DNA of 64,000 nt, from NCBI GenBank assembly GCA_002337125.1, contig DDFJ01000004.1, positions 186,001 through 250,000 on the forward strand, written 5' to 3'. Of the stretch, positions 35,801 through 44,108 are shown piece by piece. The stretch comes from Chitinophagaceae bacterium UBA1931. GTDB taxonomy: Bacteria > Bacteroidota > Bacteroidia > Chitinophagales > Chitinophagaceae. The notes under the pieces were generated by a model, which made no database searches, had not been told where the DNA came from, and worked only from the letters and a program-made list of their open reading frames with translations. The position numbers were made by a program, and so were the translations under genes. Within the stretch, counting starts at the first letter, position 1; every line of letters begins with the position of its first letter.

Positions 35801-36190
35801 GCCCAGGATAAATACCTGAAAAAGCACATGGGACAAGTTGCTGAAAGAAATGGAGCTAGATATCCTTTCTATCACAGAGTAGATCTGAAATTTGTTCAGG
35901 AAGTATTTAAAAACGTTGGAAACAGCAAGAATACTATTCAGCTTACTTTCGACTGTCTTAACTTCCTTAACCTGTTAAGCAAAAGTTGGGGTACAAGAGA
36001 TTTCTATATTGTAAACAATCCGTTGAGAGCTACTAAGAATGCAACTACTGGTAATGTTCTTTACCAGCTTGCTACTTACACTCCAACAGGAGCAACTGCA
36101 CCACAGTTTGTTGATCGTACTTTTATTAAGAACGTTTCAACAACAAGTACATATTCGTTCCAGATTGGTGTTCGTTATCTGTTTAACTAA
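32840..36190 (+). CDS. Oar-like TonB-dependent receptor 2
   Basis: 1116 residues from the ATG at 32840, which begins the signal peptide (MIKIKNLLLVLVTVLMSLASVAQ); the frame extends upstream across the promoter but has no support there. The order is as in receptor 1: CarboxypepD_reg (ITGTVKSGDKDYLEGATITAI), plug (TVDGANLNNNFGL), barrel, and a closing strand SFQIGVRYLFN. Conserved blocks such as GGPIIKNKLFFFVNAEFEKR mark the common origin, while the extracellular loops differ widely, which suggests different ligands. Confidence 0.9.
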   Translation: MIKIKNLLLVLVTVLMSLASVAQVTTSSITGTVKSGDKDYLEGATITAIHNPSGTSYATISKKGGIFNLPGLRVGGPYTIKIEFVGQKPKVIENVYLQLGEAYNIEAELGVDQKELSTVVVTGLARKRASDKSGVSTNVGQAQITTLPTISRSITDFTRLTPQANGNSFAGRDGRFNNLTVDGANLNNNFGLSTDPLPGGGNQPISLDAIEEVSINITPYDVRQSNFTGANIAAVTKSGTNKFKGSAYGFFRNQDFNGTNVNNYKVSALSKTQSEIYGGTIGGPIIKNKLFFFVNAEFEKRTNPPGTSYTPTGGSGTGTISSVKVDSLAKLSNYLRSTYNYETGAYDNFPNFQSQNRKVLARIDWNISKVHKLTAKYNELVSNNDVALNSTSVPNSATSGANTWTSQARFGANAMSFANSNYGFEDVVRSAALELNSIFRGKFSNQFIATYTKISSTRTSPSQVFPFVDIIGPTPYSSGGRNNYMSFGYEPYSYNNDVQNKILNVTDNFTYYAGKHTLTAGLSYEHQFVGNMFMPASQSYYTYGSLAEFMNPASHPIAFALTFSRVPGKDAVYSAEMKIGQASVYAQDEFNVSPRFKLTYGVRIDKPVYPEQPLENPSITALTFPDRNGTPTHYSTGMWPKSTLYFSPRIGFRWNIEEEKLIVRGGTGIYTGKLPFVYLTNMPSNSGMYQVQALASATQLSQITFNADPTKWQSLFTAPTPTPNTGGFVLIDPNFKFPQVWRTNIGFEKRMGDGWNFSMDGIFSKDLNPVVMRNANETAPTSTVNLGGGVPRPSFAANSTASRRLYTAYANAIVLENAKRSEVGMGFSITTQISKIMTKGFYGSIAYTYSLYSDLTSNPGSQAASTWQNNPTSGTQNTKELALSSFSVPHRLVANLSYRKEYLKNLATTVSLFYEGAIQGTFSYIYGSASGTAPSGYANTADINYDGNSQDLMYIPKNASEITFTPVTVNGVTYTAQQQSDLFFKFLAQDKYLKKHMGQVAERNGARYPFYHRVDLKFVQEVFKNVGNSKNTIQLTFDCLNFLNLLSKSWGTRDFYIVNNPLRATKNATTGNVLYQLATYTPTGATAPQFVDRTFIKNVSTTSTYSFQIGVRYLFN

Positions 36191-36208
36191 TCAGGTTGTT
36201 TTAATAGT

Positions 36209-36242
36209 AAAAAAGGTTGTTTCAAATGAAACAACCTTTTTT
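36209..36242 (+). terminator. Terminator of Oar-like receptor 2
   Basis: The same 15-bp stem as after receptor 1, with loop AAAT, followed by T residues. A-rich flanks allow it to serve the convergent esterase gene as well. Confidence 0.92.
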
Positions 36243-36275
36243 TATTTTCTTTCGTTTGATATTGTAAACAACAAT

Positions 36276-37082
36276 CTATTTTCCCCAGCCCCATTTCAAA
36301 AATTCAGGAAATGCTTTTGCCCATGTAGCCACATCATGTGTGCCGTCAGCAAGTTCAAGATAACGGATAGCCTCATCAGTATATCCTTTCTTCTTCAGCT
36401 CTTTCATTAAATCAAGCACATCGTCAATTGAATCGATGATGCCGTTATTATTGCGGTCAAGTTTTTCTTCCAGCAAACCTGCCTGGAAAAAAAACTTTAA
36501 CGAAGGGTCTGCATGTCCATTTCGCACCTGGTTATGCATGATACGGTCTGCTTCATCAGTATATCCATCTTCATACGATTTTTGCCTCCACCACAATGAG
36601 CCGGAAAATACACCGGCTTTACAAAATTCATCGGGATGATTCCAGACAATATCCAGCGCCATTAATGCACCCAATGAAAAACCTGCAAATGATTTTTCTT
36701 TAAATGCTGAGATATAATATTTGCTCTGAAGAAATGGCATCAACTCGTCCAGGATAAACGAGGTATATAAACCGGCTTTTGCACCTCTGCCCATATAATC
36801 GGCCTGGCTGGCAATTCCGTATTCCATTTTCCTGTCTTCACTGCAATGAACACCCACACAAAATAAAGGCTCAATTTCATGATTATTATAAAGATTATTC
36901 AGTATCCCCTCAAAAGGCATTTTGGATAAATCCTGCCCGTCATTAATCAACAGCAGATTCAATTGTCCAGGATCAGGAACTGAAGTTGGCAGGTAGCAAT
37001 CAAACTTTACGGTTCTCCCAAGATGTTCAGAGCTGATTTCATTTTCCTCAACAAGAATAATCCTCTTTTCTTCAATATGCAT
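36276..37082 (-). CDS. Putative esterase (alpha/beta hydrolase, Esterase D / Fes type)
   Basis: 268 residues from the ATG at 37082; an upstream extension to 37151 lacks family support. The nucleophile elbow is FAGFSLGALMAL (GxSxG), with LLLINDGQDLSKMPF at the oxyanion region and ELADGTHDVATWAKAFPEFL supplying the catalytic His. Before the C-terminus there is an EF-hand-like calcium loop (DRNNNGIIDSIDDV), unusual for this fold. No signal peptide is evident. It is divergent from an ATP-grasp/GCS2 pair, often a sign of a shared pathway. Confidence 0.82.
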   Translation of the reverse strand: MHIEEKRIILVEENEISSEHLGRTVKFDCYLPTSVPDPGQLNLLLINDGQDLSKMPFEGILNNLYNNHEIEPLFCVGVHCSEDRKMEYGIASQADYMGRGAKAGLYTSFILDELMPFLQSKYYISAFKEKSFAGFSLGALMALDIVWNHPDEFCKAGVFSGSLWWRQKSYEDGYTDEADRIMHNQVRNGHADPSLKFFFQAGLLEEKLDRNNNGIIDSIDDVLDLMKELKKKGYTDEAIRYLELADGTHDVATWAKAFPEFLKWGWGK

Positions 37083-37258
37083 AAGCCCAAAAATAAGGAT
37101 AAGCCGGCAATCTGATTTTATGAATGCAATGAAACCGGCTCTATACAACAAGCCTGTTTTTTTAACGACAATGTTTAAATCTTAAAAATCTGTGTTATAT
37201 TGAAGCTATAAAACGATGCTTAACAACTGTTTTCTTCCACTTCAAAAAAAGTAATCAA

Positions 37259-38212
37259 ATGAAAAAAATCGGCATCCTGCACGGTAAAGAGCGGTCTTTT
37301 CCAAATGCATTTGTAGAAAGAATCAACAGCAAAAAAATTGATGGCATTATTGCTGAACCTGTGCGCATTGAAAAAGTAATGCAGGGCGAAAGCAACGGAT
37401 ATGCCGTTATTGTTGACCGTATTTCGCAGGATGTGCCGCACTACCGGGCCTATCTCAAAAATGAAGCATTAACAGGAACTGCTGTCATCAACAATCCTTT
37501 CTGGTTTAGTGCCGATGATAAATTTTTCAACAACTGTCTTGCAACAAAAATAAATGTACCTGTTCCCAAAACTGTTATCCTTCCTGCCAACCAGCGACCT
37601 GAAGATACAGGACAGGATTCCTTTTCAAACCTTGCTTTTCCATTAGACTGGGAAGGAATGTTTAATTACGTTGGCTTTCCTGCTTACATGAAACCATTTG
37701 CAGGCGGTGGCTGGAAACATGTTTATAAACTCAACAATGCTGAAGAGTTTTTTGAAAAGCATAATGAAACCGGTCAGCTGGTTATGCTGCTGCAGGAAGA
37801 AATTATTTTTGAAGAATACTACCGTTGCTATTGCATTGGCCGTAAGCATGTGCGTATCATGAGTTATGAACCCCGTAATCCGCATCATCTGCGTTACGTG
37901 GCCGACTTCAATCCATCAGAAGAGAAACTGAAAATGCTGACGGATATCGTTCTCCGCATCAACAATTATCTTGGTTATGATTTTAATACAGTTGAATTAG
38001 CGTTAAGAGATGGTGTTCCTTATGCAATTGATTTCTGCAACCCGGCTCCCGATGCTGATCTGGCAAGCGTTGGTGCAGAAAACTTTGAATGGGTGGTGGA
38101 ACATGCAGCACTTTATGCAATTGAATGTGCACAAAATCATAAAGAAGGAGCAGATAATTTAACATGGGGCGAATATGTTAAACGCTCAGTAAACAAAACC
38201 CCTCTGTATTAA
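37259..38212 (+). CDS. ATP-grasp family ligase (uncharacterised)
   Basis: 317 residues. ATP-grasp features are readable in order: PAYMKPFAGGGWKHVYKL (ATP-binding lysine and glycine loop), LLQEEIIFEEYYRCYCIG (adenine hinge and following strand) and VELALRDGVPYAIDFCNPAPDAD (metal ligands). It is not Ddl, PurK or RimK by its motifs. It is followed after 21 bases by a GCS2-family ligase, so the two probably form an operon that makes a small peptide or amide by successive ATP-dependent ligations. The product is unknown. Confidence 0.8.
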   Translation: MKKIGILHGKERSFPNAFVERINSKKIDGIIAEPVRIEKVMQGESNGYAVIVDRISQDVPHYRAYLKNEALTGTAVINNPFWFSADDKFFNNCLATKINVPVPKTVILPANQRPEDTGQDSFSNLAFPLDWEGMFNYVGFPAYMKPFAGGGWKHVYKLNNAEEFFEKHNETGQLVMLLQEEIIFEEYYRCYCIGRKHVRIMSYEPRNPHHLRYVADFNPSEEKLKMLTDIVLRINNYLGYDFNTVELALRDGVPYAIDFCNPAPDADLASVGAENFEWVVEHAALYAIECAQNHKEGADNLTWGEYVKRSVNKTPLY

Positions 38213-38233
38213 TTTAACAACGATCAATCAGCG

Positions 38234-39346
38234 ATGGCAACAATCAACTATAAACAGTTTACACTTGGTGTTGAAGAAGAGTATATGGTTTATGATCCTG
38301 AAACAAGGGAACTAAAAAGCCATGAACAGAAAATTGTAACTGAAGGACAAAAAGTTATTAAGGATAAAGTAAAAGCAGAAATGCACCAGGCAGTTGTGGA
38401 AGTTGGAACTGACATTTGTAATGATGTTGATGAAGCGTTTAAAGATGTTGCGGCATTGCGTAAAACAATTCATGACATTGCGAACGATCTGGGCTTTGCT
38501 GTTGGTGCCAGCGGTACACATCCGTTCAGTCACTGGCGTGACCAGCTCATTACAGATCATGTACGTTACAGCCAGATTGTAAACGAACTGCAGGAAGCAG
38601 CCAGGAGTAATTTAATTTTTGGTCTGCATGTTCATGTTGGAGTTGAAAACAGGAAAACAGCCATTCACATTGCAAATGCAGCGAGATATTTTCTGCCGCA
38701 TGTATATGCATTAAGTACCAACTCTCCTTTCTGGGTTGGACGTATGACCGGCTATAAATCCTTCCGCACAAAAGTGTTTGATAAATTTCCAAGAACGGGT
38801 ATCCCGGAACATTTCGACAGCATTGAAGCTTATGACAACTTTGTAAATCTTCTCATCAAAACAAATTGTATTGACAATGCAAAAAAAATATGGTGGGATT
38901 TAAGAGTACATCCGTTCTTTAATACAATTGAGTTCAGAATCTGCGATGTGCCACTCACCGTTCATGAAACCATTGCTCTTTCCGCCATGTTCCAGGCTAT
39001 CGTTGCAAAATTGTATAAACTCCGTTGTAACAATATGGGTTTTATTCAGTACCAGCGTGCATTGATCAACGAAAACAAATGGCGTGCAAGCAGGTATGGA
39101 ATTGATGGTTATTTAATTGATTTTGGCAAGGAAGAAGAAATTAATACAAGATCGTTAATTCATGAATTGCTGGATTTTGTAGATGATGTGGTGGATGAAC
39201 TCGGCTGCCGTAATGCACTTGACTATATTCCAAAAATACTGGAACATGGAACAGGAGCCGACAGGCAATTAAATGTGTACCACGAAAAGAAGAAACTTGA
39301 ATCCGTTGTTGATTATATTGGTGAGCAGTTTTTAACCGGTATATAA
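38234..39346 (+). CDS. Glutamate-cysteine ligase family 2 (carboxylate-amine ligase, YbdK-like)
   Basis: 370 residues. The family signature FTLGVEEEYMVYD opens the protein. Next come VGASGTHPFSHWRDQ, the substrate loop LIFGLHVHVGVENR, and FNTIEFRICDVPLTVHETIAL with metal-binding acidic residues. Enzymes of this group join a carboxylate to an amine using ATP. True glutathione synthesis is not implied, since the adjacent ATP-grasp gene is not a clear glutathione synthetase. It is the second gene of the pair and is closed by a terminator. Confidence 0.9.
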   Translation: MATINYKQFTLGVEEEYMVYDPETRELKSHEQKIVTEGQKVIKDKVKAEMHQAVVEVGTDICNDVDEAFKDVAALRKTIHDIANDLGFAVGASGTHPFSHWRDQLITDHVRYSQIVNELQEAARSNLIFGLHVHVGVENRKTAIHIANAARYFLPHVYALSTNSPFWVGRMTGYKSFRTKVFDKFPRTGIPEHFDSIEAYDNFVNLLIKTNCIDNAKKIWWDLRVHPFFNTIEFRICDVPLTVHETIALSAMFQAIVAKLYKLRCNNMGFIQYQRALINENKWRASRYGIDGYLIDFGKEEEINTRSLIHELLDFVDDVVDELGCRNALDYIPKILEHGTGADRQLNVYHEKKKLESVVDYIGEQFLTGI

Positions 39347-39360
39347 TTTCAACAATCAAT

Positions 39361-39392
39361 AAAAAAGGCGAACAATACTGTTCGCCTTTTTT
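39361..39392. terminator. Bidirectional terminator between the GCS2 and PlsC genes
   Basis: A 14-bp perfect stem (AAAAAAGGCGAACA and its complement) with a 4-base loop lies between two convergent genes. Confidence 0.92.
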
Positions 39393-39407
39393 GTTATAGT
39401 TAATTTT

Positions 39408-40178
39408 CTATTTATCAACCAGTGTCATCAAATGATGCTTGCCCTTGAGCATGTATTTCTTACTCTGCTCAATTGAATCCATTACCTGTTCAAGAATTTC
39501 TTCAACCGGTGCATTGTAATCTATTTCAAGCGGATCTTTAATGGTTACTGAAAGAATGCTTCCTCTCTTTTTAAATTTCAATCCCTTTTTGTTGAATGCA
39601 CGCCAAAATCCGCTGATCACAATTGGTACAACAATCGGCTGATTTTGTTTAATGATGTAAGCAGTTCCTTTACGGCCCGGTGCAAACGGTTTTGTTGTTC
39701 CCTGCGGGAAAGTAATTACCCAGCTATCATCCAAAGCTCTTGCAATTTTACGTGTATCGCCGGGATCAAGTCCACGTCTTACCTCCTGCCCTTCTGCACG
39801 CCATGTACGTTTTACTGTAATAGCACCTGCAGCTGCAAATAAACGGGTAAGCCAGTTATCCTTCATTGTTTCAGCAGCAGCCACGTAATAAATCTTTGTA
39901 ATGGGGTTAAGCAGGTAATAAGGAATACCAATGCCTTTGTATTTACCCCATTTTGCAGCAAAGAAAATATGCAGGAAAGCCATTACATCAGCGAAGTAAG
40001 TCTGGTGATTGCTGACAAATAAAACATTCTTCTTAGGAAGATTTTTCAGCTTTTCAGCACCATTTACTTTCAGCCTGTTAATAATTGCAATACCCGGATA
40101 AGTTGCTATACCAACAGTGGCATAAATAAGCCTCCGTACGATATTAAAATTTTTAATACGTTTTTGTAAAGACGCCAT
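39408..40178 (-). CDS. 1-acyl-glycerol-3-phosphate acyltransferase-like protein (PlsC family)
   Basis: 256 residues. Acyltransferase motif I is SNHQTYFADV (NHx5D spacing, common in Bacteroidota members), motif III is FPQGTTKPF, where Gln replaces the usual Glu of FPEGT, and VPIVISGFWRAF matches motif IV. One hydrophobic stretch near the N-terminus (RLIYATVGIATYPGIAII) suggests membrane association. It probably acylates lysophosphatidic acid or a related lipid in the inner membrane. The Gln substitution makes the exact substrate uncertain. Confidence 0.85.
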   Translation of the reverse strand: MASLQKRIKNFNIVRRLIYATVGIATYPGIAIINRLKVNGAEKLKNLPKKNVLFVSNHQTYFADVMAFLHIFFAAKWGKYKGIGIPYYLLNPITKIYYVAAAETMKDNWLTRLFAAAGAITVKRTWRAEGQEVRRGLDPGDTRKIARALDDSWVITFPQGTTKPFAPGRKGTAYIIKQNQPIVVPIVISGFWRAFNKKGLKFKKRGSILSVTIKDPLEIDYNAPVEEILEQVMDSIEQSKKYMLKGKHHLMTLVDK

Positions 40179-40278
40179 AATGTTGATTGTCTGTTCGAGT
40201 CAGTTTTGCAAGATAACAATTTGGTAACATATCGAGCGCTAATTTTCCATTTTCTTATTTTAACCAAAAACCTCCGTT

Positions 40279-41016
40279 ATGAAAAAGCATTTATGGCTCT
40301 TCCCGCTGTTCCTGTTCAGTGTATACATTTCTTTCGCTCAACAAGTGCAAAATAATCCATTTCCCAAAACAATTACTGTTACTGGCAGTTCTGAAATGGA
40401 AATTATTCCTGATGAAATTTATGTGCAGGTTGACCTGCGGGAATATAAAAAAAGAGGTGGCGACAAAGTGGATTTAGAAACAATCAAAACTGATTTTCTG
40501 AACAGTTGTAAAGAAGCAGGTTTGCCCGATTCTGTTATCAGTATAGCTTCTTATGAAGGAATCAACTCCATCAACTGGTGGCGCAAAAGAAAAAACGAAC
40601 CCGATCTTTTTGCAACTATTTCTTACCAGGTTAAATTCAGTTCTTCGGCAAAAATGGATGACCTGATCAGAAAGCTTGATGATGACGCTACTTCCAATTT
40701 CAGAATTGTAAGAACCTGGCACAGCAAAATGACTGAATACCGCAAACAGTTAAAAATTGCGGCAGTAAAAGCGGCCAAAGAAAAAGGAATTTATTTAACA
40801 GAAGCAGTTGGAGAAAAATTGGGACAGGCAATAAAAATTGATGAACCTGCTGAAGATTATCAATACCAGACCAGCACCCAATATAAAACATCCAATTATG
40901 TAGCGAGAAAAGATGGAATTGGTTATGGAGATGTGGAAGGTAACGGCAACGAAGGAATCAATTTCAAAAAAATGCGGTTGCGTTTTACAGTCACCATCAT
41001 TTTTGCGCTACAATAA
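40279..41016 (+). CDS. SIMPL (DUF541) domain protein
   Basis: 245 residues with a signal peptide (MKKHLWLFPLFLFSVYISFAQ). It contains the SIMPL start TITVTGSSEMEIIPDEIYVQVDL and the later block YRKQLKIAAVKAAKEKGIYLTEAVGEKLGQAI, both typical of the family. SIMPL proteins are periplasmic or surface proteins whose relatives assemble into oligomeric cages; their role is not well defined. It may be co-transcribed with the phosphatase gene 39 bases downstream. Confidence 0.87.
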   Translation: MKKHLWLFPLFLFSVYISFAQQVQNNPFPKTITVTGSSEMEIIPDEIYVQVDLREYKKRGGDKVDLETIKTDFLNSCKEAGLPDSVISIASYEGINSINWWRKRKNEPDLFATISYQVKFSSSAKMDDLIRKLDDDATSNFRIVRTWHSKMTEYRKQLKIAAVKAAKEKGIYLTEAVGEKLGQAIKIDEPAEDYQYQTSTQYKTSNYVARKDGIGYGDVEGNGNEGINFKKMRLRFTVTIIFALQ

Positions 41017-41055
41017 AATTTTGACAATTGCTCTTTCTTTTGAAAGTTTGCATCC

Positions 41056-41712
41056 ATGAAATTTAAAGCAGCAATTTTTGACATGGATGGTTTACTCATC
41101 GACAGTGAACCTTTGTGGCAGGAAGCAGGAATTGAAACACTCCGGAAATTCGGCATTGAACTTACAATTGAACAATATCATACTTCAACAGGGTTAAGAA
41201 CGGAAGAATGGATTGAACACTGGTTTCACATTTTTGGTGTTTCGATGGAACATGCACCTGAAGCTACGGCAACAATCATCAAAAAATCAATTGAAAAAAT
41301 TGATGAACGTGGTATTGTATTTCCCGGTGTGAATTACATTTTCGATTTTTTCAGGAAGCAACAATTCAAAATGGCTATTGCAACATCATCGCCACTTGCA
41401 TTGGTTGATGTAGTTGTGAAAAAACTAAATCCCGGTTTTGCATTTGATGCCATTACTTCAGCCGAACATTTGCCGTATGGCAAACCACACCCGATGGTTT
41501 TTCTGAATTGTGCAAGTGATTTGCAGGTGCGACCGATGGAATGTATTGTGTTTGAAGATTCGTTTAATGGCATGATTGCAGCTAAAGCAGCAAAGATGAA
41601 ATGCGTAGTTATTCCTGCAGTTGCTGAGCAGGCAAATCCAAAATGGAAGGCTGCTGATATTCAACTTCAGCACCTGGATCAGTTTTCATTTGAAACTCTA
41701 ACATCACTCTAA
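41056..41712 (+). CDS. HAD-superfamily phosphatase (HxpB/YniC or beta-phosphoglucomutase-like)
   Basis: 218 residues. HAD motif I is FDMDGLLIDSEPLW, motif II is IATSSP, motif III is the Lys in PYGKPHP, and motif IV is VFEDSFNG. The alpha-helical cap lies between motifs I and II. This pattern fits sugar-phosphate phosphatases such as HxpB (hexitol phosphatase) rather than true phosphoglucomutases, but the substrate cannot be read from the sequence. Confidence 0.87.
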   Translation: MKFKAAIFDMDGLLIDSEPLWQEAGIETLRKFGIELTIEQYHTSTGLRTEEWIEHWFHIFGVSMEHAPEATATIIKKSIEKIDERGIVFPGVNYIFDFFRKQQFKMAIATSSPLALVDVVVKKLNPGFAFDAITSAEHLPYGKPHPMVFLNCASDLQVRPMECIVFEDSFNGMIAAKAAKMKCVVIPAVAEQANPKWKAADIQLQHLDQFSFETLTSL

Positions 41713-41726
41713 ATATTCGTTCAATA

Positions 41727-41756
41727 AAAAAGCCCCGTTTGTTACGGGCTTTTTTA
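41727..41756. terminator. Bidirectional terminator after the HAD phosphatase gene
   Basis: The stem AAAAAAGCCCCG / CGGGCTTTTTT with one bulged C lies between convergent genes. Confidence 0.85.
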
Positions 41757-41758
41757 TT

Positions 41759-42943
41759 TTATTTGAATGCATTAAATCCTGTCACATCCAGTCCCGTAAT
41801 CAGCAAATGAATATCATGTGTGCCTTCATAAGTAATCACACTTTCCAGGTTCATCATGTGTCGCATAACCGGGTACTCACCTGTAATACCCATGCCGCCC
41901 AGCATCTGTCTTGCATCACGACAAATATTAGTTGCTATTTCACAACTGTTTCGCTTAGCCATACTCACCTGTTGTGCTGTTGCTTTTCCTTCATTCATTA
42001 ACACACCCAAACGCCAGTTAAGTAATTGCGCCTTGGTGATTTCTGTAATCATTTCTGCAAGTTTCTTTTGCTGCAATTGAAATGATCCGATTGCTTTTCC
42101 AAACTGAATACGCTCTTTGCTGTAACGCAAAGCTGTATCGTAACAATCCATTGCAGCACCAATTACTCCCCAAGCAATACCATAACGGGCCTTGGTTAAA
42201 CAACTCAACGGACCTTTCATTCCTTTAACATTGGGAAGAATATTTTCCTTCGGCACTTTTACATTATCAAACACCAGTTCGCCGGTTGCACTTGCCCGTA
42301 AACTCCATTTGCCATGCGTTGTTGGAGTAGAGAAACCTTCCATTCCCCGTTCAATAATCACACCTCTTACGATGCCTTCTTCATCTTTTGCCCAAACAAC
42401 AGCCACCTGTGCATACGGTGCATTACTGATCCACATTTTTGCACCGTTGAGAACAACATAATCACCTGCATCTTTTATGGTGGTTAACATACTTGAAGGA
42501 TCACTTCCATGATTGGGCTCAGTTAATCCAAAGCAACCGAGCCACTCACCACTTGCAAGCTTGGGCAGATATTTATTCCGTTGCTCTTCATTTCCATAAG
42601 CATAAATCGGGAACATCACCAATGATCCCTGTACACTTGCTGTTGAACGAACACCACTATCGCCACGTTCAAGTTCCTGCATCATTAAACCATAGCTGAT
42701 ATAATCTAAACCGCCGCCACCATATTGTTCAGGAACGGTAGGGCCAAAACATCCCATCTCCCCTAATTGCTTTACAATTTGCTGTGGAAATTCTGCACGT
42801 TGTGCATACTCCTCAATTATGGGTGAGATTTCTTTTTTTACATACGTACGTACCGCATCCCTGATCATGAGATGTTCTTCAGTTAATAACTCATCAACTA
42901 AAAAATAATCAGGACTTTGAAAGAGGTCTTGTTTTACAGGCAT
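41759..42943 (-). CDS. Acyl-CoA dehydrogenase, glutaryl-CoA dehydrogenase type
   Basis: 394 residues. The FAD/substrate signatures GCFGLTEPNHGSDPSSM and RDARQMLGGMGITGEYPVMR are present. The catalytic Glu sits in VITYEGTHDIHLLITG, the position used by glutaryl- and isovaleryl-type enzymes of this subgroup. The overall sequence is closest by eye to glutaryl-CoA dehydrogenase (Lys/Trp degradation), but a straight-chain substrate cannot be excluded. It needs an electron-transfer flavoprotein, not present here. Confidence 0.9.
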   Translation of the reverse strand: MPVKQDLFQSPDYFLVDELLTEEHLMIRDAVRTYVKKEISPIIEEYAQRAEFPQQIVKQLGEMGCFGPTVPEQYGGGGLDYISYGLMMQELERGDSGVRSTASVQGSLVMFPIYAYGNEEQRNKYLPKLASGEWLGCFGLTEPNHGSDPSSMLTTIKDAGDYVVLNGAKMWISNAPYAQVAVVWAKDEEGIVRGVIIERGMEGFSTPTTHGKWSLRASATGELVFDNVKVPKENILPNVKGMKGPLSCLTKARYGIAWGVIGAAMDCYDTALRYSKERIQFGKAIGSFQLQQKKLAEMITEITKAQLLNWRLGVLMNEGKATAQQVSMAKRNSCEIATNICRDARQMLGGMGITGEYPVMRHMMNLESVITYEGTHDIHLLITGLDVTGFNAFK

Positions 42944-43078
42944 GGCTCATACTTTTTTACAATAGTGAAGTGATGCGATGATAATTCCACCGGGCAATCA
43001 CAGGACAATAAATATACGAACGGGATTTAGTTGCAGATAAAAATTAATTGTATTTTTCTGATCATTAAAAATTGCTGT

Positions 43079-43489
43079 ATGATAAAACTGATTCTGCTCC
43101 TGTCATTTTCATTAACAACATTATGCACATTTGCACAGCAACAAAAAGAACCTGCTGAAGAAAAAATAAGGCAGTACTGGTTTGTGATGCTGTTAAAAGG
43201 AAATAACCGCACACAGGATTCTGCAACTGTTACAAAACTGCAGCAGGGACATATGGCAAACATTACCCGCCTGTACAATGAAGGAAAAATAAAAGTAGCC
43301 GGCCCGTTTGGAGATGATACCAACTGGCGAGGCATTTTTATTTTCGATTGCAAAACGAAAGAAGAAGTGGAACAACTGCTGCAAACCGATCCGGCGATCA
43401 GCTCCGGCCGGTTATCATACGAAATACATCCTTGGTGGACAGCACCAACAGGAAGTTTTATTCCTGGAAAACCAAAAGAGAAAAATTAA
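43079..43489 (+). CDS. Exported YciI-like protein
   Basis: 136 residues from the ATG at 43079, which starts the signal peptide (MIKLILLLSFSLTTLCTFAQQ); the frame further upstream begins at a TTG and is not used. The rest is a YCII-related ferredoxin-like fold (YWFVMLLKGNNR, HMANITRLYNEGKIKVAGPFGDD, IHPWW). Most YciI proteins are cytoplasmic, so a secreted one is notable. The function is unknown. Confidence 0.82.
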   Translation: MIKLILLLSFSLTTLCTFAQQQKEPAEEKIRQYWFVMLLKGNNRTQDSATVTKLQQGHMANITRLYNEGKIKVAGPFGDDTNWRGIFIFDCKTKEEVEQLLQTDPAISSGRLSYEIHPWWTAPTGSFIPGKPKEKN

Positions 43490-43495
43490 TTTGAG

Positions 43496-44044
43496 TTAAT
43501 GAGATTCGTTTTGCCTGAAACGTTTTGCTATCACCGACAACTCAGTTTCTTTCAGCGAAGTTGTTCGCTTTAGAATTTTCACAAACTCATTGACTTCATT
43601 TTCACTTGCAGGGCAGCCAATGTTATCACCTGGCTGATCGGCTGCTGTTCCTGGTTTTCTTATATAACTATCAGCAGCTAATTTTTGATCTGCATCAAGG
43701 ATTAACCAAAATGGCAAGCCAGCTTTTTCACCGAGAAATTTTTTCTTTACCAAATCAGCACCCGGATTTTCAAGATGTTTATTTGCCTGGCTTTCTTCTA
43801 CAGTTAAATGAACTATAACAAAATTGTCATCGAAAAACTTTTTACAAACAGGATCGTTCATTGATACATCCATCTTTTTACACCATCCGCACCAACTTGC
43901 GTGAAAGATCACGAATATTTTTTTGCCGGACGCTTTTGCCTGTTTGGACGCCGCTGTTAAAAGTGAATCAGCAGAGGGAACTTTTGATTGTGCAGAACTA
44001 ACATGAATGGTCAGCAACAAAAGAAATGAGAATATAAACTTCAT
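43496..44044 (-). CDS. Periplasmic thioredoxin-fold protein
   Basis: 182 residues from the ATG at 44044 (the codon before it is TTG). A signal peptide (MKFIFSFLLLLTIHVSSAQ) precedes a thioredoxin domain with active site ASWCGWCKKM and the cis-proline region GLPFWLILDADQK. The CGWC motif and an adjacent KKM suggest a thioredoxin-like/DUF255-type thiol oxidoreductase acting in the periplasm. The C-terminal quarter is charged and family-specific. Confidence 0.87.
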   Translation of the reverse strand: MKFIFSFLLLLTIHVSSAQSKVPSADSLLTAASKQAKASGKKIFVIFHASWCGWCKKMDVSMNDPVCKKFFDDNFVIVHLTVEESQANKHLENPGADLVKKKFLGEKAGLPFWLILDADQKLAADSYIRKPGTAADQPGDNIGCPASENEVNEFVKILKRTTSLKETELSVIAKRFRQNESH

Positions 44045-44108
44045 CAATTTTTTATTTTCAAATTAATCCATTTTGATTAACTGAAAATCAAAATAAATCA
44101 TAAAATAA

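Noticed and set aside
36039..36410. 123-codon plus-strand frame at the end of receptor 2
   Set aside because: Shadow of the receptor and esterase genes; it reads through the terminator.
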